The notes under the pieces were generated by a model, which worked only from the letters and a program-made list of their open reading frames with translations, did not search any database and was not told the DNA's origin. Shown here piece after piece: positions 1 through 13,330 of a stretch of 64,000 nucleotides of DNA. How positions within the stretch are numbered: the stretch's first letter is position 1; every line of letters begins with the position of its first letter. Made by a program: the position numbers and the translations under genes. The stretch is from Euwallacea fornicatus (taxonomy: Eukaryota; Arthropoda; Insecta; Coleoptera; Curculionidae), in assembly GCF_040115645.1 (NCBI RefSeq), contig NC_089565.1, positions 2,542,001 to 2,606,000 on the forward strand, in the 5' to 3' direction.

Positions 1-1475
1 CTCGTGATACGCATGTGGCAACTCTGTTGACAGGCCCGTGTCATTTTTGCATAATACCAACCTTCGAACGATAATTGTCAAAATATAATGACATTCTGAC
101 AATTAGTTCGTAGGTTGCAGTGGTTTAATTGACCCCAGTGTTGTAGTTTTGAAAATAACGGACAAAGAGGAATTTCGCGTGTGTTGATCAGACACTTTTC
201 GTGTGAGGAAAAATACTGTCGAAATCAATCAGTGACTCGAAAAGCGCTATGGAGATCATACACCTGGTAAAATCAATCGAATCAACTGCTATTGGCTGAC
301 AGGCTGGATTTTAGATGCGTAGAATGCTGAACGTTATGCGCATTGAAAATCGACAGTTTTTTTGGAAAACATGAGAAAAATTCACGAAATAGTTTTGAAA
401 AATCGTAGAGTGAGGTTAGGTGAGGTAGCTGAAAATAGCTGATATTAAAAATATCAGAAGGTAGCATGTTTACAATTTTACTGAAACTGAGGTCTATTTT
501 GACCGCAAAGAAAAAATGTCTAAGAAAAAGGCATTAAAAATTTAAAGGAACGAAAATGAATGTATCACCCTTGAAGGAGACCATGTCGATGAATAAAATT
601 GAATTAAAAAAACCCTTTTTTTCTTAGTTAGACCAGAGACCTACGGAGTGATGTGTTAGATTAATCGCCCTTCAGCCCCACCTTTACCATTGGAAAAAGA
701 CGGTGGCGAGGGCCAAGATCATTAGTGAAATTTGCGTACTATCCTAGATGCTTTCGGCAAAGCTTTACTTAAAAACTTGACATTACTTAAAAAGCAGGTA
801 TTGAAGCTTGAGACGTTATAGGGAGTTTTTTGTCAAAATCTATCGCGAAGTGCTTCAACTTTCAAACTCGACTTTCCATTTAGTGATCTAGGGAAAAGTC
901 ATCAAGTTCCTAGCTAAGTGAAATCTCTGCAGCGTTATTAACATTTGCAGTTAATACCCCACTTCGGTCTGCAATCGGCTGCAAACAGCTTTAAGAACTT
1001 CACTACTCTATCTCTAAAAATGTATTACTTTGCTTCAGCTACTTGAAAACAGCCAGAAGAATCAATGAACTTTCGACATTCGTTGATCGGTTCCTGCGAG
1101 GATTTGCCACGATTCCTTCTGGAATAAGTCAGACATTCCTCACTCGTCATGTCGCATGTCACCTTGGTCACTTGGAGTGGACCCCAACGAACGGAAAAAT
1201 CCTGCTGTGTTGACGTATGTAGCATAGAAGGAAGACAAGGTGCCACGTTTGCAGCACACGAATACTTGAAGTTTCTTTTTCCATATAAGGGCAGACAGGG
1301 ACGAAAAGAGGCATTTAGACATCGCTTCGTCATTTGGAATATAAAACTTTCCATAACCGAAACTACTGGCTGGATTTAACTATGTATATACTACGGAAAA
1401 TAAATCTCACAGCCAGGGCTTTTAACTAATATATAATTTATTAACAAAACAGAAACGTGAAAGGGCAAAAACAAA
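1..1475. other. No recognised gene
   Basis: Both strands were read. The short open frames here, including a 109-codon minus-strand frame at 1,025-1,354, show no family motif, splice structure or usable signal. I see no transposon ends. The stretch is probably intergenic or deep intronic. Confidence 0.5.
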
Positions 1476-1489
1476 TTAGATTGAAACAG

Positions 1490-2560
1490 GAATCAAATGC
1501 AATGGGCAAAAAGTATTTGGGCAAATTCTGGGAAGAATAACAAACGAACAAATGTTGCAATATTTTGTCAGGTGTCCTCGAGACTTTATAACAACTTCTT
1601 GCCGTCTAGACATGGAATGAACTAAATTTTTAGTAACTTCTGTGGAGATGCTCATCCATGCGTCCATTAGCTCCCTTTTCAAATCGGTACGGTTATGTAT
1701 GGGTTTTTTTGGCAATTTTTTTGCCCAATTCTTCCCGCAAATGTTCAATAACGTTTACGTCAGGTGACTGCGGGGATGTTTTCAATACATTTGGAGCATT
1801 GTAAAGAAGCTATTCCCTTGCGAAAGGCGGTTCACGCTTAAGATCGTTATCGTGTGTGAAAACGATAGCGATCTTCCAGATTCTTACATTAGTTTAATGG
1901 CAAACTATTCTTCAAAATGGCTAATTAAGAGTGTTGGTTCATAATACCATCAATGAATGCAAGACTTCCACCACCATCTGTCGCCTTACGGCCTCATACC
2001 ATCACCTTACCTTCTTCGCGTTTGACTGCAGGCTGAAGATTTTCCTCATCCAGAGCTGTACCTTTCTTCCTCCAAACCAATTTTCATCCGTCCGAACCAC
2101 AAATGACAAGTTTCCTTTCGTCAGAAAACACGAGTTTTCCAAAATTCATGCGGCTTGTGTTCATGACCCTTCGCGAAATCAAATCGCTTCTCTCTGCTCA
2201 TTATCACCATCACATCAATCAATAATTTACGACATACAGTCCAAGCTTTGAACTCCTCTTTTTCCGATTTGTTTCTCGCTGTTCTTGGTGTTCCAGACTT
2301 TCCTGTTGCAGATTCCAAATCTCTGGCGATAGTTGCTGAACTTTCAAGTGAGTTCTTCTTAATGGTTCGGACAATAAAACGCTCATCTCCGCCGCCTTGA
2401 AGTTCTGCGGAGTTGTTTTTTCATTTTGGACTGCATTTGAAATTTTCCACTTTTTTTTTATAGTACGTAATACCGTCGAATGGCGTCTACCCACCAGTTT
2501 TCCCATTTCCCTAGCAGACTTTATAAATTTCAATAACCAAATTTGTTGGTCCTCTAGTTC
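1490..2560 (-). pseudogene. Tc1-like transposase relic (DD34E type), many breaks
   Basis: This is a decayed Tc1-family transposase read on the minus strand. The N-terminal helix-turn-helix lies at about 2,400-2,540 (KSAREMGKLVGRRHS). The first catalytic block VFSDERK...GSDG is at about 2,100-2,135, the second Asp sits in THDNDLK at about 1,835-1,860, and the Glu block SPDVNVIEHLREELG is at about 1,730-1,770. The C-terminal tail continues to about 1,500 with VTKNLVHSMSRR. The order and spacing are those of a Tc1 transposase, but stops and frameshifts separate the pieces, so it cannot encode a working enzyme. I could not find convincing terminal inverted repeats. It once cut and pasted DNA at TA sites; now it is a genomic fossil. 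Confidence 0.75.
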
Positions 2561-2611
2561 TGGAGCAGTTACACAAAAATTCAAGTTTTTATTATCTCGA
2601 TGAAGCAGCAA

Positions 2612-4360
2612 CTGATTCTAAATGATCACGGCGAAGAAGCTGCTAAAAGTCATCTGTATTTCCAGGAGTAGGAAATGATTGAAAGGCTGCATGCGCATGC
2701 GTCTAAATACCTTCATACAATTGCTTTTCACACTAATGTTATTAAAACTTGTTTTTACTGGCTTTTACACGTTTTTATTGCTAATAATTCACGTCATTAA
2801 ACGATAACCTGGCTCTGCAGCTCGTTTTCATATGGACATTGGATCGTGCAGATAATATTTTTAAAAAATTTTCCTTCATCTAAAGCGATGCCTAAATACG
2901 TTTTTCCGGAACTGCCTTCCTCATTCTCGTGTAGACAAATGTCGTCAAACATTCTTCAGGACTGGGTGATGACCACCTGAACTTCAAACTTTCAAACCGA
3001 ACTTGTGTCAGAATTCAAAATTGGTACATAATTATTTCTGGACGCGAACAGGTGATGGTCGGGTGGACAGGAGAAGACTGCATCGATCAAGGACCCGATT
3101 CTCTAATAAGAAGCATCACGTTTCCAGGACAGTTCACCTTATTTTAACGTCATTAGTTAGGGAATATTCAACTCCAAGATGTACAAGATCGGGCCCCAGG
3201 TAATTACAAGACATGTCGCGCTTGGTACCAGGTTGCCGGTGTGCTAATAAGTTTGCCAGAAATTCAGTCCTCATAAGGGCAATGACGACTCAACAACGAT
3301 CCACGTGACAGGCTTCCGAATTGTTATGTTGTCGGAAGGGAGTTCTTTCGCCAATCTGGAAGCTGACCTTTTGAAGGTTGGTGGTATACGTAGCCAAATC
3401 AGATATCATGAATCTCTGCGTTGAAAGTGGCAGAAAAAAAACTAATACTGAATCTGGGGAATTTCCCAATTTTACGACAACGATTTATTAATTGGTGATT
3501 GTATTCCCTTGGAAACAGTATGCGATATATCGTCGAGATAATTTATCACCAACTTTTTATATTTTTAGTGATAGAAATTGGTAGTGAGTAGGTTCAAGGT
3601 ACGCGATACATAAGGCACGTTGTCGCACACATCTAACGAAAACCCGTCGCCTAACTCCTTGTTTTACATACTTGTGCTGGTGCGACAGCAAGTAACGAGA
3701 TGTTTTATGAAACTTGTAGATGATAGGCACTTGCCTCAGTGTAATTTACAAGAGTTCGCCTTTGACACGCATGCGAAACCCACAAAAAATGTCACATATA
3801 AAATTCTGTGCTGATGTGAGAAATTGACGCACCTCTAAACGTACCTCGAGACTGCAAAAAAAAAAAAAAAAAAAAAAATTGAGGGGGGCCAAAATAGTAT
3901 ACCCACAGAAGTAGGAAATCGACGAAAGGGCGTCTGTTCGCTTAATACAAACCGGGGTAGGGACCTCTTGTTAGGTAAGCCTGGATCATACTTGTTCATA
4001 ATTGCTTGAACAAGAAGCCTCGAATGAAAGAAGAAACCCCACACTAGCAAATACCACTTAAAGTAATCATCAACACAGATAATACAGTTTAAAGAAGATG
4101 GATTAAATAGTATGTAATGACCAGGTATCAGTTTATTATCTCAAATCCACTTTTTAAAGCGACAACAGACTCATGTTAAAAACTCGTTTCTCTGCGATAG
4201 AGACGAAGGATTTGCACGGTGTTTCGCGTATTTTGTATACTGAAATTCTTTATTTCTGATATTTTTTTCTTTTTTTTTCTTAATATTTTTCCCTAAGTTC
4301 TGAAGATGGCGACAGATTTGTCATTTAAACATTAACAAGGCTTTTCGCGTGATCCCTCAG
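2612..4360. other. No recognised gene
   Basis: Nothing coding is supported on either strand. The only distinct feature is a homopolymer A run at about 3,857-3,878, which may be the tail of an old retroposed sequence but has no recognisable body next to it. Confidence 0.45.
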
Positions 4361-4365
4361 GAACG

Positions 4366-4500
4366 GATGAATATTATCCTCAGTTACCTTCAACTGAGGA
4401 TAGTGTGCACTCCCCGTTGCGCCCCGAGTAAAGGGTGAATGTTATTTTCAGTTACTTTTAACTGAGATGGGATGCAACCGAGGACTCTGATGCCAAAAAG
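4366..4500. repeat. Two diverged tandem units, each with a small hairpin
   Basis: Two roughly 67-bp units lie head to tail, starting near 4,366 and 4,434. Each has the order TGAAT-TTAT, a hairpin, then GTGCA/ATGCA. The first hairpin is CCTCAGTT-ACCTTC-AACTGAGG at about 4,379-4,400. The second is TCAGTT-ACTTTT-AACTGA at about 4,455-4,475. Loop and stem are kept in both units although the flanks have diverged. Confidence 0.6.
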
Positions 4501-4559
4501 GGGATGAGTCGCCATTTTCAAATTTTTCAGCAGAGTCAAAAAAAACAAAAAGTATTGTA

Positions 4560-5033
4560 CAGGGTGATCCGCAACGCAACCGACACGGAACAGGTGCGTG
4601 TAGGGGACCTTGGAACGTGCCAATTTTTTATACGAAGTTTTTTCCTGATGCCTGCGGCTGCTGAGGTGTCGAATTCCGAAGGTGAATAAAAAAAATTGAA
4701 AAAATTCCCTACTTCTGGAAGGGCTTTGCTTAGAATCGCCAAATTTAGGGGACATTTTCGCATTATTGACGTCTTTATTTGCTGAAAATTTGAAGCGACT
4801 GAAAACTTAGCGAGGGGTGGTTTAGAGGTGGGCCACCCTTAAAATTATATGAATTTTTTTAACCCTGACCAAATTGAAAACTAAGGTTTATCAACATGAC
4901 AGTCAATTCAATTTCATATCTTTTTGCATACTTGGACATTTTTCGAGAAGTCATTTGTCCCCTACGCCCCCCCGAGAAGTCGAGGACCCCTGCACGCACC
5001 TGTTCTGTGTCGGTTGCGTTGCGAATCACCCTG
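4560..5033. mobile_element. Long-TIR MITE, 474 bp, TA flanked
   Basis: This is a non-autonomous DNA transposon. The two ends are near-perfect inverted repeats of about 48 bp. Both start CAGGGTGATYCGCAACGCAA and continue through CCGACAC-GAACAGGTGCGTG to a G-rich run. TA dinucleotides flank both sides (4,558-4,559 and 5,034-5,035), as expected for Tc1/mariner-type insertion. The inside encodes nothing recognisable, so transposase must have come from elsewhere. The ends are well preserved, which suggests it is younger than most repeats in this window. Confidence 0.85.
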
Positions 5034-8000
5034 TATATGTTTTTTTTTGTTTTTCGTGTAGAATACATCACGTTTTTGCACAGATATGGAAGTTCGGCTA
5101 ATTTATCATTGAAAAAACGCAATAATGAAAAAAATGTAATTGACGCAAGAACTGGATGAGTCAGTGTAAACTTTCACAACTACTCAAGTTTGAACGTGTT
5201 AAATAAGGGATGTGATAGTACATAAACACATAACTCAATATGATACATTTAACCACGGCAATTCCTTCTTCGCCTCTGCTCGAACCATTCGAAGTTTGCA
5301 AAACGCCAGAATCACTTTTTAAAGTGTCATACAATGACAGGTCAGCTTTCGACGCATGCTCTGCAGCCAGTTGCAGGGCGTTTTTAAATATAGCACCCTC
5401 AAGAGGCAGCAAGGTGTTACACCACTTCTTTTTCGTTGAAGTTGACACAGTTTTTTTTTATATATTTAACAAATATAACAAAAACAATGAAGAAATGTAA
5501 TACTTTAATTGGTGCAAGAGCGGGATAACTCATGACGTCCATTAACGCGCTCGCGCCAAATTGGTGAAGGAGGTGAGTCCCGCGTGCTCACGATTTTGGT
5601 AGCTTATTGAGCATTCATCTGGTTTTCGCACTAAGCGACAGATTACACTTTGTAGCACGCTGTGGGGCTTACATCACGCGTTTGGCAAAATAGTGACTCA
5701 TCATCACTTTTCGTACGAGGTCATGAATTTCACCGCTCCTACACCCCTGGACCTGTGCGAGAGGAGTTTCGTTGCAGAACAAAGACACAGTATTTTATAC
5801 TATTTCCTAGTCGAGGTGTTTCAGGCTCAGATAAATTGGTATGATTTTGAAATCGAGTTTCTCAACTTAATTAGCAATGCAACTTTTCGGATGTCGGACG
5901 TCGGATTTTGGATGCATGAGAGTCCGGTTTAACACATCAACTAAATTTGTAAATGGATGCGTGCCGTCTCGCATGTGTATTTCCCAACAGCTGTAATCAG
6001 AAACAACGAATAACGAATAACGAATAACGAGTAACGAGTAACGGCATTAACAAAGTTTATAAATCTAATTTTGTCATTTTTGAAAAACAGAATTAACTCC
6101 TGGCACTGACGTGGGTTTGACATTCAACGACTGCAATCGGAAGTCGTTGCAATTTGCCCTATCCAGGGCGCGTACACGGCCCGTTCCAGGATTTGGTTGA
6201 CTTTATACGTATGATTTTTTTCCAGACACGAGTGCACGCTTTGTCTCGATCCGATGATAATAACGATTGAAAAGCATCTTTTCCCCACCCAGATTTTTTT
6301 TTTAGAGGACGGGGGCTGAGAGAGGGGGGGGGGGCGGGGGACCGTGCCCCCCATTCAATTTCGACTGTTCGCAACACATCAGAATGCCTTGGATATGTCG
6401 AATTTGCAGAACAACTGCTATTAAGCCATACGCCACTGAACTGCCGAAAAACCATCCCCTGTCTCCAGGACTCACGGCGGCGGCGGCCGGGGTTGCGTGT
6501 CGCCGTTTTCGGGGGCTCGAAGCGGGTGGAAAGCAAAAGGAGAAATGCAAGTCGGGGGGTCGGTCGATCCTTGATGGGGCAGCGTTGTTGTCCTTTTGCA
6601 CTCCTCGGTTCAAATTTCGTTCGCTGCGGGACCGAAGGGGGGCGCCGGGCGGCTCACGAATTTACTAGACAGTTAATTTACGGTCTCCGATCAATCAGAT
6701 AAATTAGTAAAGACTTCAGCTGGGTATGTGATTGAATTCTTGTCTTTGTGTCATTTCGGGTAGCATAGCAACGTCGATTAAATGCCATTTCGAGGCAGAT
6801 AAGCCGAGAAAAAAAGATGCAATGAACTGACCTCTGTCCGGCACGATTTCGCCGCCGCCTTTTTCCGCCTTCCACGAGGAAGGCGTTATCGTCGAGAAGC
6901 AACGCTTTGGGGGCCTAAAAATGTGGTCGAAGCTGTCTTGGGCCGTAGCTAATTTAACGGCCTTCGTAGACCAACCGGTGGATCCGATATCGGCTAATTA
7001 GGCTGCCAGGGCATTGTTTCCCAGCGCCTCCGGGGGGTATCGGATCATCTGACCCCAACCGCGACGTTTTTGCACTACTAAATTTCACTGATTTCACGCA
7101 TTTTTAGCGACCTTATTTTTAATCTAAGACATGCAGCACTGCCAATTCTAATAATTTCAATCCCATTAATCCCTAAATTATAGGGCTTTCGTCGTTAACT
7201 AGCCTATCTAATATAATAAATCTAACAACAATTAACGAGCACCCATAAGCGCTTTCTAATAATAACGTAAACTTATAAATAAATAGGCCTTAGTCCAATC
7301 AAATTAATTCCCAGCTGATTTACCGGGTTTCGGCATATACCCGATTGTGTGCACACGTGTGTTTAATGTTTTTTCATTTTATCTGCGAGCTTTGCGCTTT
7401 ACTTTAACACACAGTTTTAAGTTATGCTCAAAGCTGCACTTAATGATATGCGCAAGGAATATTAAAACGAAACATGTAAAAATTGTTTAATTATTGTGCT
7501 GCTCCCACAAAAATGGCTCGTTAGCCACTCGTTAGCTGTGTGTTTTAGTTCAATTAATTGGTTTAATAATAATTGTTTAAATACAATGGTTGGTGCTGAG
7601 ACTACCGATACGATCTTGATTACCCCAAACGATTAGGAAACGAGCTGTCTGTTAAATATGTATTCGATGTTCTAAAGTGCAATTTTCACATAAGTCGCTT
7701 ATTACATTTAAAAATTTAACGTTACAGGTATAACACAACAATAAAACAGAGATTTTAATTTTATTTGGAGAAAAGCACAAAACGAACTCTAGGCGAAAGC
7801 AGAAAATAGACAAACGCCTTAGTCATATGCATTAGTCATTGTGTTTCTACCATAAAGTGAGCTTACCAAAATGGCCATTTAAGCTCCACGACAAGAGTTT
7901 AGATTACTGGTTTTTTTTTCAGCTTAGGAACGAAGGTGGGCCACGGAGTTGCCAGAGTTCGACGAATTTGGAAGTTGTCTCGATTTGTCCTAGTCAACCA

Positions 8001-8574
8001 CACACCTTTTGCACGTTTTTTTAGCATAAATATCTAATATCTAAGTAATATCGAGCCTAAATTTGCATGCAATTTCTGGATCGGAGCGACCCCTACCGGT
8101 TCGATTATATCGGCAAGTTTCAACCCTCGCGGAGTGTATTATTAAACGAATTTATGGTGCCCCATAATCACCCTATTTATTGCCAGATTACAGAATTCAA
8201 AGGATCACTCCGACGCCCTGTAGAATGAAAACAAGCAACTTTTATATGAGGCAAGTTTAGCTGAATTACTCTATTTTGTTTCCCTCTACCACTGTTTCGG
8301 GGCAACTCTGTGTGAAAAGTAGTTCGTTGTTTCCTTTTGCTCATTTCTGCTTAATAATTCCTATACCTACGTCTGTTCTTAGTTTGTTTTTTCTTTTTAT
8401 ATCGCCCTAACGAAACCTCTGTATCAAAGCGATTTGAATTAATAGAAAATACAAAATTTTTGAGATTGTTTCGCAATGCTTCATGTGGGCCATCTCTGGG
8501 TCGTGCTGCTGCTGGATACATGGTCACCGTCATTTCATTATTTAAATATATACTCTAACATATACAATGCTTGC
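5034..8574. other. No recognised gene; a 7-bp satellite and a GC-rich patch
   Basis: No coding region is supported. Visible structure is limited to a 7-bp tandem repeat near 6,005 and a conspicuously GC-rich, CpG-rich patch at about 6,300-6,680 that begins with a run of G. The patch has open frames on both strands but no family motif; it could be an untranslated first exon or promoter of an unseen gene. At 8,205-8,222 the sequence GACGCCCTGTA resembles a transposon end without a partner. Confidence 0.45.
6005..6043. repeat. Short tandem repeat, unit ACGAATA
   Basis: About five copies of the 7-bp unit ACGAATA/ACGAGTA. The last two units carry the A-to-G variant. Confidence 0.9.
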
Positions 8575-8650
8575 GAAAAGCATTCAAACACGCTTATAAC
8601 TTTCGTAAACTTGATATTTAAAAAATGTGCTTAACCACGTATAATTTTAT
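8575..8650. mobile_element. Possible mariner-type terminal repeat
   Basis: The sequence CAATGCTTGCGAAAAGCATT follows a TA at 8,573-8,574 and is styled like a mariner end. It lies about 220 bp beyond the stop of the transposase relic to its right, the expected place for that element's 3' end. No matching opposite end was found. Confidence 0.35.
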
Positions 8651-8798
8651 TTTCAAACGAACAGACGTCCATTGCAGTACATCAAATGAAAGCTAATTCA
8701 GTAAAAGACAGAACTGTGCACTCAGGACTTTGGATCTACGATTTTCTTCAAATATAAAATAGAGTAACTCACTATTACATCAAACAACATTGCAGTCC

Positions 8799-9850
8799 TT
8801 ACAATAAATACCCAAATTGGACTCCAGTAACAATTTGGGAATGACTCAGTCGTTCCTCGAACTCTTTTATGCAATTATCCAGTGTTGCTTCTATTGTTAA
8901 TTCTAACTTTGTTCGAATTCTAATACGTGAATCATCTAAATATTGTGGCCTGTTTTTGTAGGCGGACCCTTTTAAGTGACCCCACAAAAATTCGACGGAC
9001 CTAGATCTGCAAAGCGCGGCGGCCACTCTATTGCGCCTCTCTTATTGATCCAACTTCCAGGAGAAATCTCACCCACACACTTTTCTCACCTCACAACTAT
9101 AGCATAATGTGGTTTTCAACATCTTGTTGGAACCAAATATTATTGACTACTTGTTCCTCACTTTCTCCAAGAAAAATTGATGGAATTACTTGGTTTTGTA
9201 ATAAGGGCAAGTATGATGCGTTATTTGAGTTCTTTTCCATGAAAAATGGACCGACGAAATGGTGGCCGATTGTCCACCTATCCGTACATTGAGTTTTTTG
9301 CAAATGTGTGCAGAGTCTGCGTCCAACGAGAATTGTCTGTAGAACGGCAGGGACAATTATATCGATGGATAAATGCATTTAAGCAAAACGTTGCTTCATC
9401 CGAAACTAAAACTCTAAAAAATAACTTATTATTATCCCGAGTGCCCTTTTCATGCCCAAATTCACAACATTCCATCTTGCAATCAAAATCTTCAGGCGCT
9501 CATTCTTGAGCAAGGGACATTTTGCACGGATGAAGATTTTCTGATTGAAAAAAATTGCTCACTGATTTTGCAGGTGCATCAAATTCATCGGCATATTTGC
9601 TAGTAGAGTATATGGGGTGTTTATCGATGGATGAAAGAATTTCTAGTGCTTCATCGCCACTAGTTGCCGTTCGAGGTCTTCCGCATTTCGAAGCAGCTTT
9701 CACACTTCCAATTAGTTAAAACTTTTTATTCATCCAGTAAACTGCACTAGTGTCAATGGGCCGGTCTGGATATTGCTCATTAAGTACGAGACACAGCTCC
9801 TCGTGAGTTCTTTCGCTATCTCCATCCCAGAAAAATACTGAAATTCCAAT
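8799..9850 (-). pseudogene. Mariner-like DDE transposase relic, full-length but broken
   Basis: A transposase of the insect mariner-like group with an N-terminal DUF4817-type helix-turn-helix reads on the minus strand in several frames. At the N-terminus (about 9,740-9,850) a frame gives LNEQYPDRPID. It is followed by KCGRPRTATSGDEALEIL and the second helix-turn-helix KSVSNFFQSENLHPCKMSL (9,500-9,703). The first catalytic Asp is in VLVSDEATF (about 9,400-9,430), the second in WFQQD (about 9,125-9,140), and the third in a shifted frame as IEWPPRFADLGPSN (about 8,990-9,035). The C-terminus is FLWGHLKG...FEERLSHSQIVTG, ending at 8,799. Frameshifts at several joins make it inactive. Confidence 0.75.
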
Positions 9851-9930
9851 TCTTTGCTTCTCAGATACACAGATTTTTTAAAAAATATTTTAATTGTGGT
9901 AGATATCTGAGAACTGAACTCAACTACCAA

Positions 9931-12900
9931 TGGATTCTATGAAAACCAAAATATTTTGAAATTGTAGTTTTAATTTTGGTTCTAAGTGTATTGCAGTGTT
10001 CCTTATTGAATTACCCTTCGTTTGGTTCACTACAGTGGTGCCTGTCCATTTAAGAATAAAAACTTGATAGGGGTAGCTGGATAGGGGTGAAACATTTGAA
10101 CATGGAAAATAATACATGACACGCCTTTTTTTTGATAAAATTATGTGCGTTTAAGCATGTTTTGTTATGTATCGGATTTATGAAAGTTTTAAACGTATTG
10201 CACTGCTCGTTACAAGCGCTGCATATATTCTTATGTATTCATTTGGTGCGGCGTATAGCGAGTAGCTTGGCCAACACCGCCGCAAGTGCTAGTACTGACC
10301 ATTCTACTCTCTATACGCCAATTAAAGCATATCAGGCCAGTCAGCTGACACCGATAGCCGCACGGTTCCTAAATATCGCACATCCAACAGTTTCTCCTCA
10401 TTTTCTTTCGATTTCCTTCATCAGGTTCCCCGAAAATATAATTTTCCTAAAATGTATGCGCACCGTTATTTGAGTATTCATTAGTTCGTAAAACAGTTCT
10501 TCGGTGTTAACAAATTTCATCGCTAAGCAGAGATCTGTACAAGCGTTAATTTGTAAAATTTATACGGGGGTATTTATTATGTTTAAAAAATGCATAGCTT
10601 AATGATATATTACTCCAACTCGGGCCCGATCAAGACGGATTATGCAGGCTAGTCCTGATTTATACACTGTCGGGCTCGGGCCGGACTGGTATTCCAATTT
10701 GTGGCCCGTAAGTTCATCACAGAGCATTAAATAGATCGTCATGTTTAAATTTTTGCCACAAAGATGGAATGCGAGTAGGTGTAGTCGAAAACACTCGTAG
10801 CTGGCACCGTTCTCCATCGGTCACCTGCAACCGGCGCGCGTTGAAGGATCACCTTCTGGACCTGTTAAGCAAATAACCACAACAGTGGCTTCCCCGGTGC
10901 ATTCCACAGTTAACGAGGAAAGAATATCTAGAATGATCGTGACCCAACTATGCTCGGCAGAACCGAAAGATTTAGTTGGTTTTCGGTTTCGTGCAGACCA
11001 TGTTTATTAGGGAAAACGAAGAATTATAATCTGAATAATTCAAAAAGTTTTGAAATAAAAACAATGGTCAAGTAGAATTGGACTCGCAAGTAGAATCGGA
11101 CTTGAGTCGCGACTACATAAATCAGTCGGGATGTTCGTGCAGAACGGCCTGAAATCTGGGAGTGTATTGCACGAAACCTTTATTATTTGGAGCTAATAGA
11201 AAATTGCAGAGTTTATCTGATCCCCAGTCGAGAAAACAACGACTATGTATTACGTTTCTTTTTCATTTTTCCAAAGGGCGACACATTTTTCTAATTAAAG
11301 AAGTGACACGTAAAAAACTACGAAAGAAATGAATTCGCGTTGCATTTAATTGTCCCTGTCACACGTCGGCCAATCACCATCGTCTGCATATACAAAGGAA
11401 AGTGAATTTCGACAACAATGCCAATTTAAATCGTTGAGACTGCCACTTGAAGACAAACAAATACACGGAGAAAGGCATATTTCCTTTAGGCCTTTTTTTC
11501 CGCAACATTCTGAGGATGATGGTTAAAAAGTGCGTTCGCAGATAGTGGAACCGCAATGCATCGCGAGCAGTCATGCAGAACCCGGTGAATCCGACGGTCA
11601 CGCTGTACCCGACCTGCACGAAGTACCCGGCACAAAGCAGCACTTTTTCTAATGCGAATTATGTCGTTTTTTTTACGATTTTCTGTAGCAATGTGTGTAA
11701 GGAAAAAGTCCGCCATTGTGCCAGGTCATTGGAAGTATGCTTAAAAGCATTCCGACTATTTAAAGTCGGTGTGGTTCCGCCGAATGGAAAAAATTTATTC
11801 TGTCGCTATTAATCTTCGTGTACGATTTTTTGAATAATTGCCATCGGCAACTTAACTATATAATACAGCTTGTTGAAATGTCATCTTTTCTTTGTATTTT
11901 CTACGCATTAAAAATACATGCCCAACCTGCTCACCCACTTCCCTGACGCTCCCACAAACCATTGTTATTCATAATTCATAAACTGTAACCGGAAGAAACT
12001 TTTATCTACGATTGACTGAGAAGATTATAGTATCGCCCGCAAATCAATAGCCTGAGGCACTTAACGTTTCCATTGTGGACGATTCTTTATGCCATTCAAT
12101 TATTCTGGAGCAGCTGAAATACACTACCATGGCGGTGCGTCATTTAAAATTTACCAAGGGAGTTGCTCCGATAACTCCTCGAAAGAGGCGAAATAAATAT
12201 TAAAAAAAAAAACTAACAAACAATCACTTCCGAAGGGCAGTATGGCCGACGCTCTATGGTGTAAACTCCGACCGTGTGTAATCCACATTATCAGCCTGTT
12301 TACATTAGCGAACGCGATTTACATAATAAACGATTTACTAGAGAAACGTTTAGCGCATACACGGGGTGGTGAAAGTGCTGATGCCCGCCATCGGTATCTT
12401 GGAAACCGCAAAAGGTGCGAGGCTGGTTAAATCTGAGAAAATGCGTCGAACTCGGTCGACGTTCGAACACAATGTTGCTAATTTATTCTCGTTTTTGGAG
12501 GCATTGGGAATCACCTGAAAAATGCCTAAATTTACGTTAAATCGAAACGAAACCGATGTTTGGGCCCTTGTGCAAATATGCCTCATGGTAATTGACTCTT
12601 GTCATTCTTGGCCAGTTCGGCTTGGACCTAATAAGCTCGATAAAAAAAATGAGGGCCGATTTTTCGCTTTTCACATGATTATCGACTCTATTTTCTGTGT
12701 CGCCAAGAACTGTTCATATCATCGAGCGTGGACATTGTTTACGTTACCGAGCAACAGCTATATTTGGTTAACATGCCATGACGGACGCGCCTTCAAGGCA
12801 TGCGCGATGCCTTGCAAAACTGGACACGTAGCGAAAACGGCCCGTACACATAAACATGTATCATGTTTTTATTGTAAGTGCATTAATACCACAACAACTT

Positions 12901-13200
12901 AACGTTTTTAGGCATCAAGGAGTATTATGAGTTTGTTAAAATTTCAGTGGCTTGTCCTAGTAACCGTATGTGCATCATAAAGAACATTTTATGCACGCGG
13001 CATCGGGCATAAAAGTTTATATTTATGACGCATGCGTAATGAAAACAATTTTATATTTCCGTAATAATATAATAAATAGGAATCATATATTTCGCCATCA
13101 TTGAATTTTGTTTTGTTAAATGAAAATTAATAGTACGTTTTGATTTCCTTTTTACTATTTTCATGCAAGACTTTATGAGGCAAATAAACCAATTATCTGG
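9931..13200. other. No recognised gene
   Basis: Neither strand shows a motif-bearing exon. A 62-codon plus-strand frame at 12,242-12,430 begins with a hydrophobic stretch after a reasonable start context, but has no supporting splice site or homology. A GC-rich inverted sequence (CGGGCCCGA / TCGGGCTCGGGCC) sits at about 10,622-10,684. Confidence 0.4.
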
Positions 13201-13206
13201 GTCTCT

Positions 13207-13330
13207 ACGAGAGAGACAGGAAGGAAGAGATAGAGAGGGGGGGAGAGAAAGAGAGTGAGAGAGAGATAGGGTGAGTGAGAGAATGGTGAAGGGGGAGAGG
13301 GGGGAGAAAGAGACAGAGAGATCAGAAGGA
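13207..13330. repeat. Purine-rich GA/GGA microsatellite
   Basis: About 120 bp of interrupted GA, GGA and GGGA repeats on the plus strand. The low-complexity Ser/Leu/Pro frames on the opposite strand are products of this repeat. Confidence 0.9.

Noticed and set aside
12242..12430. A 62-codon frame starting with a hydrophobic segment
   Set aside because: No splice site, no homology that I recognise and no neighbouring exon; length is within chance expectation.
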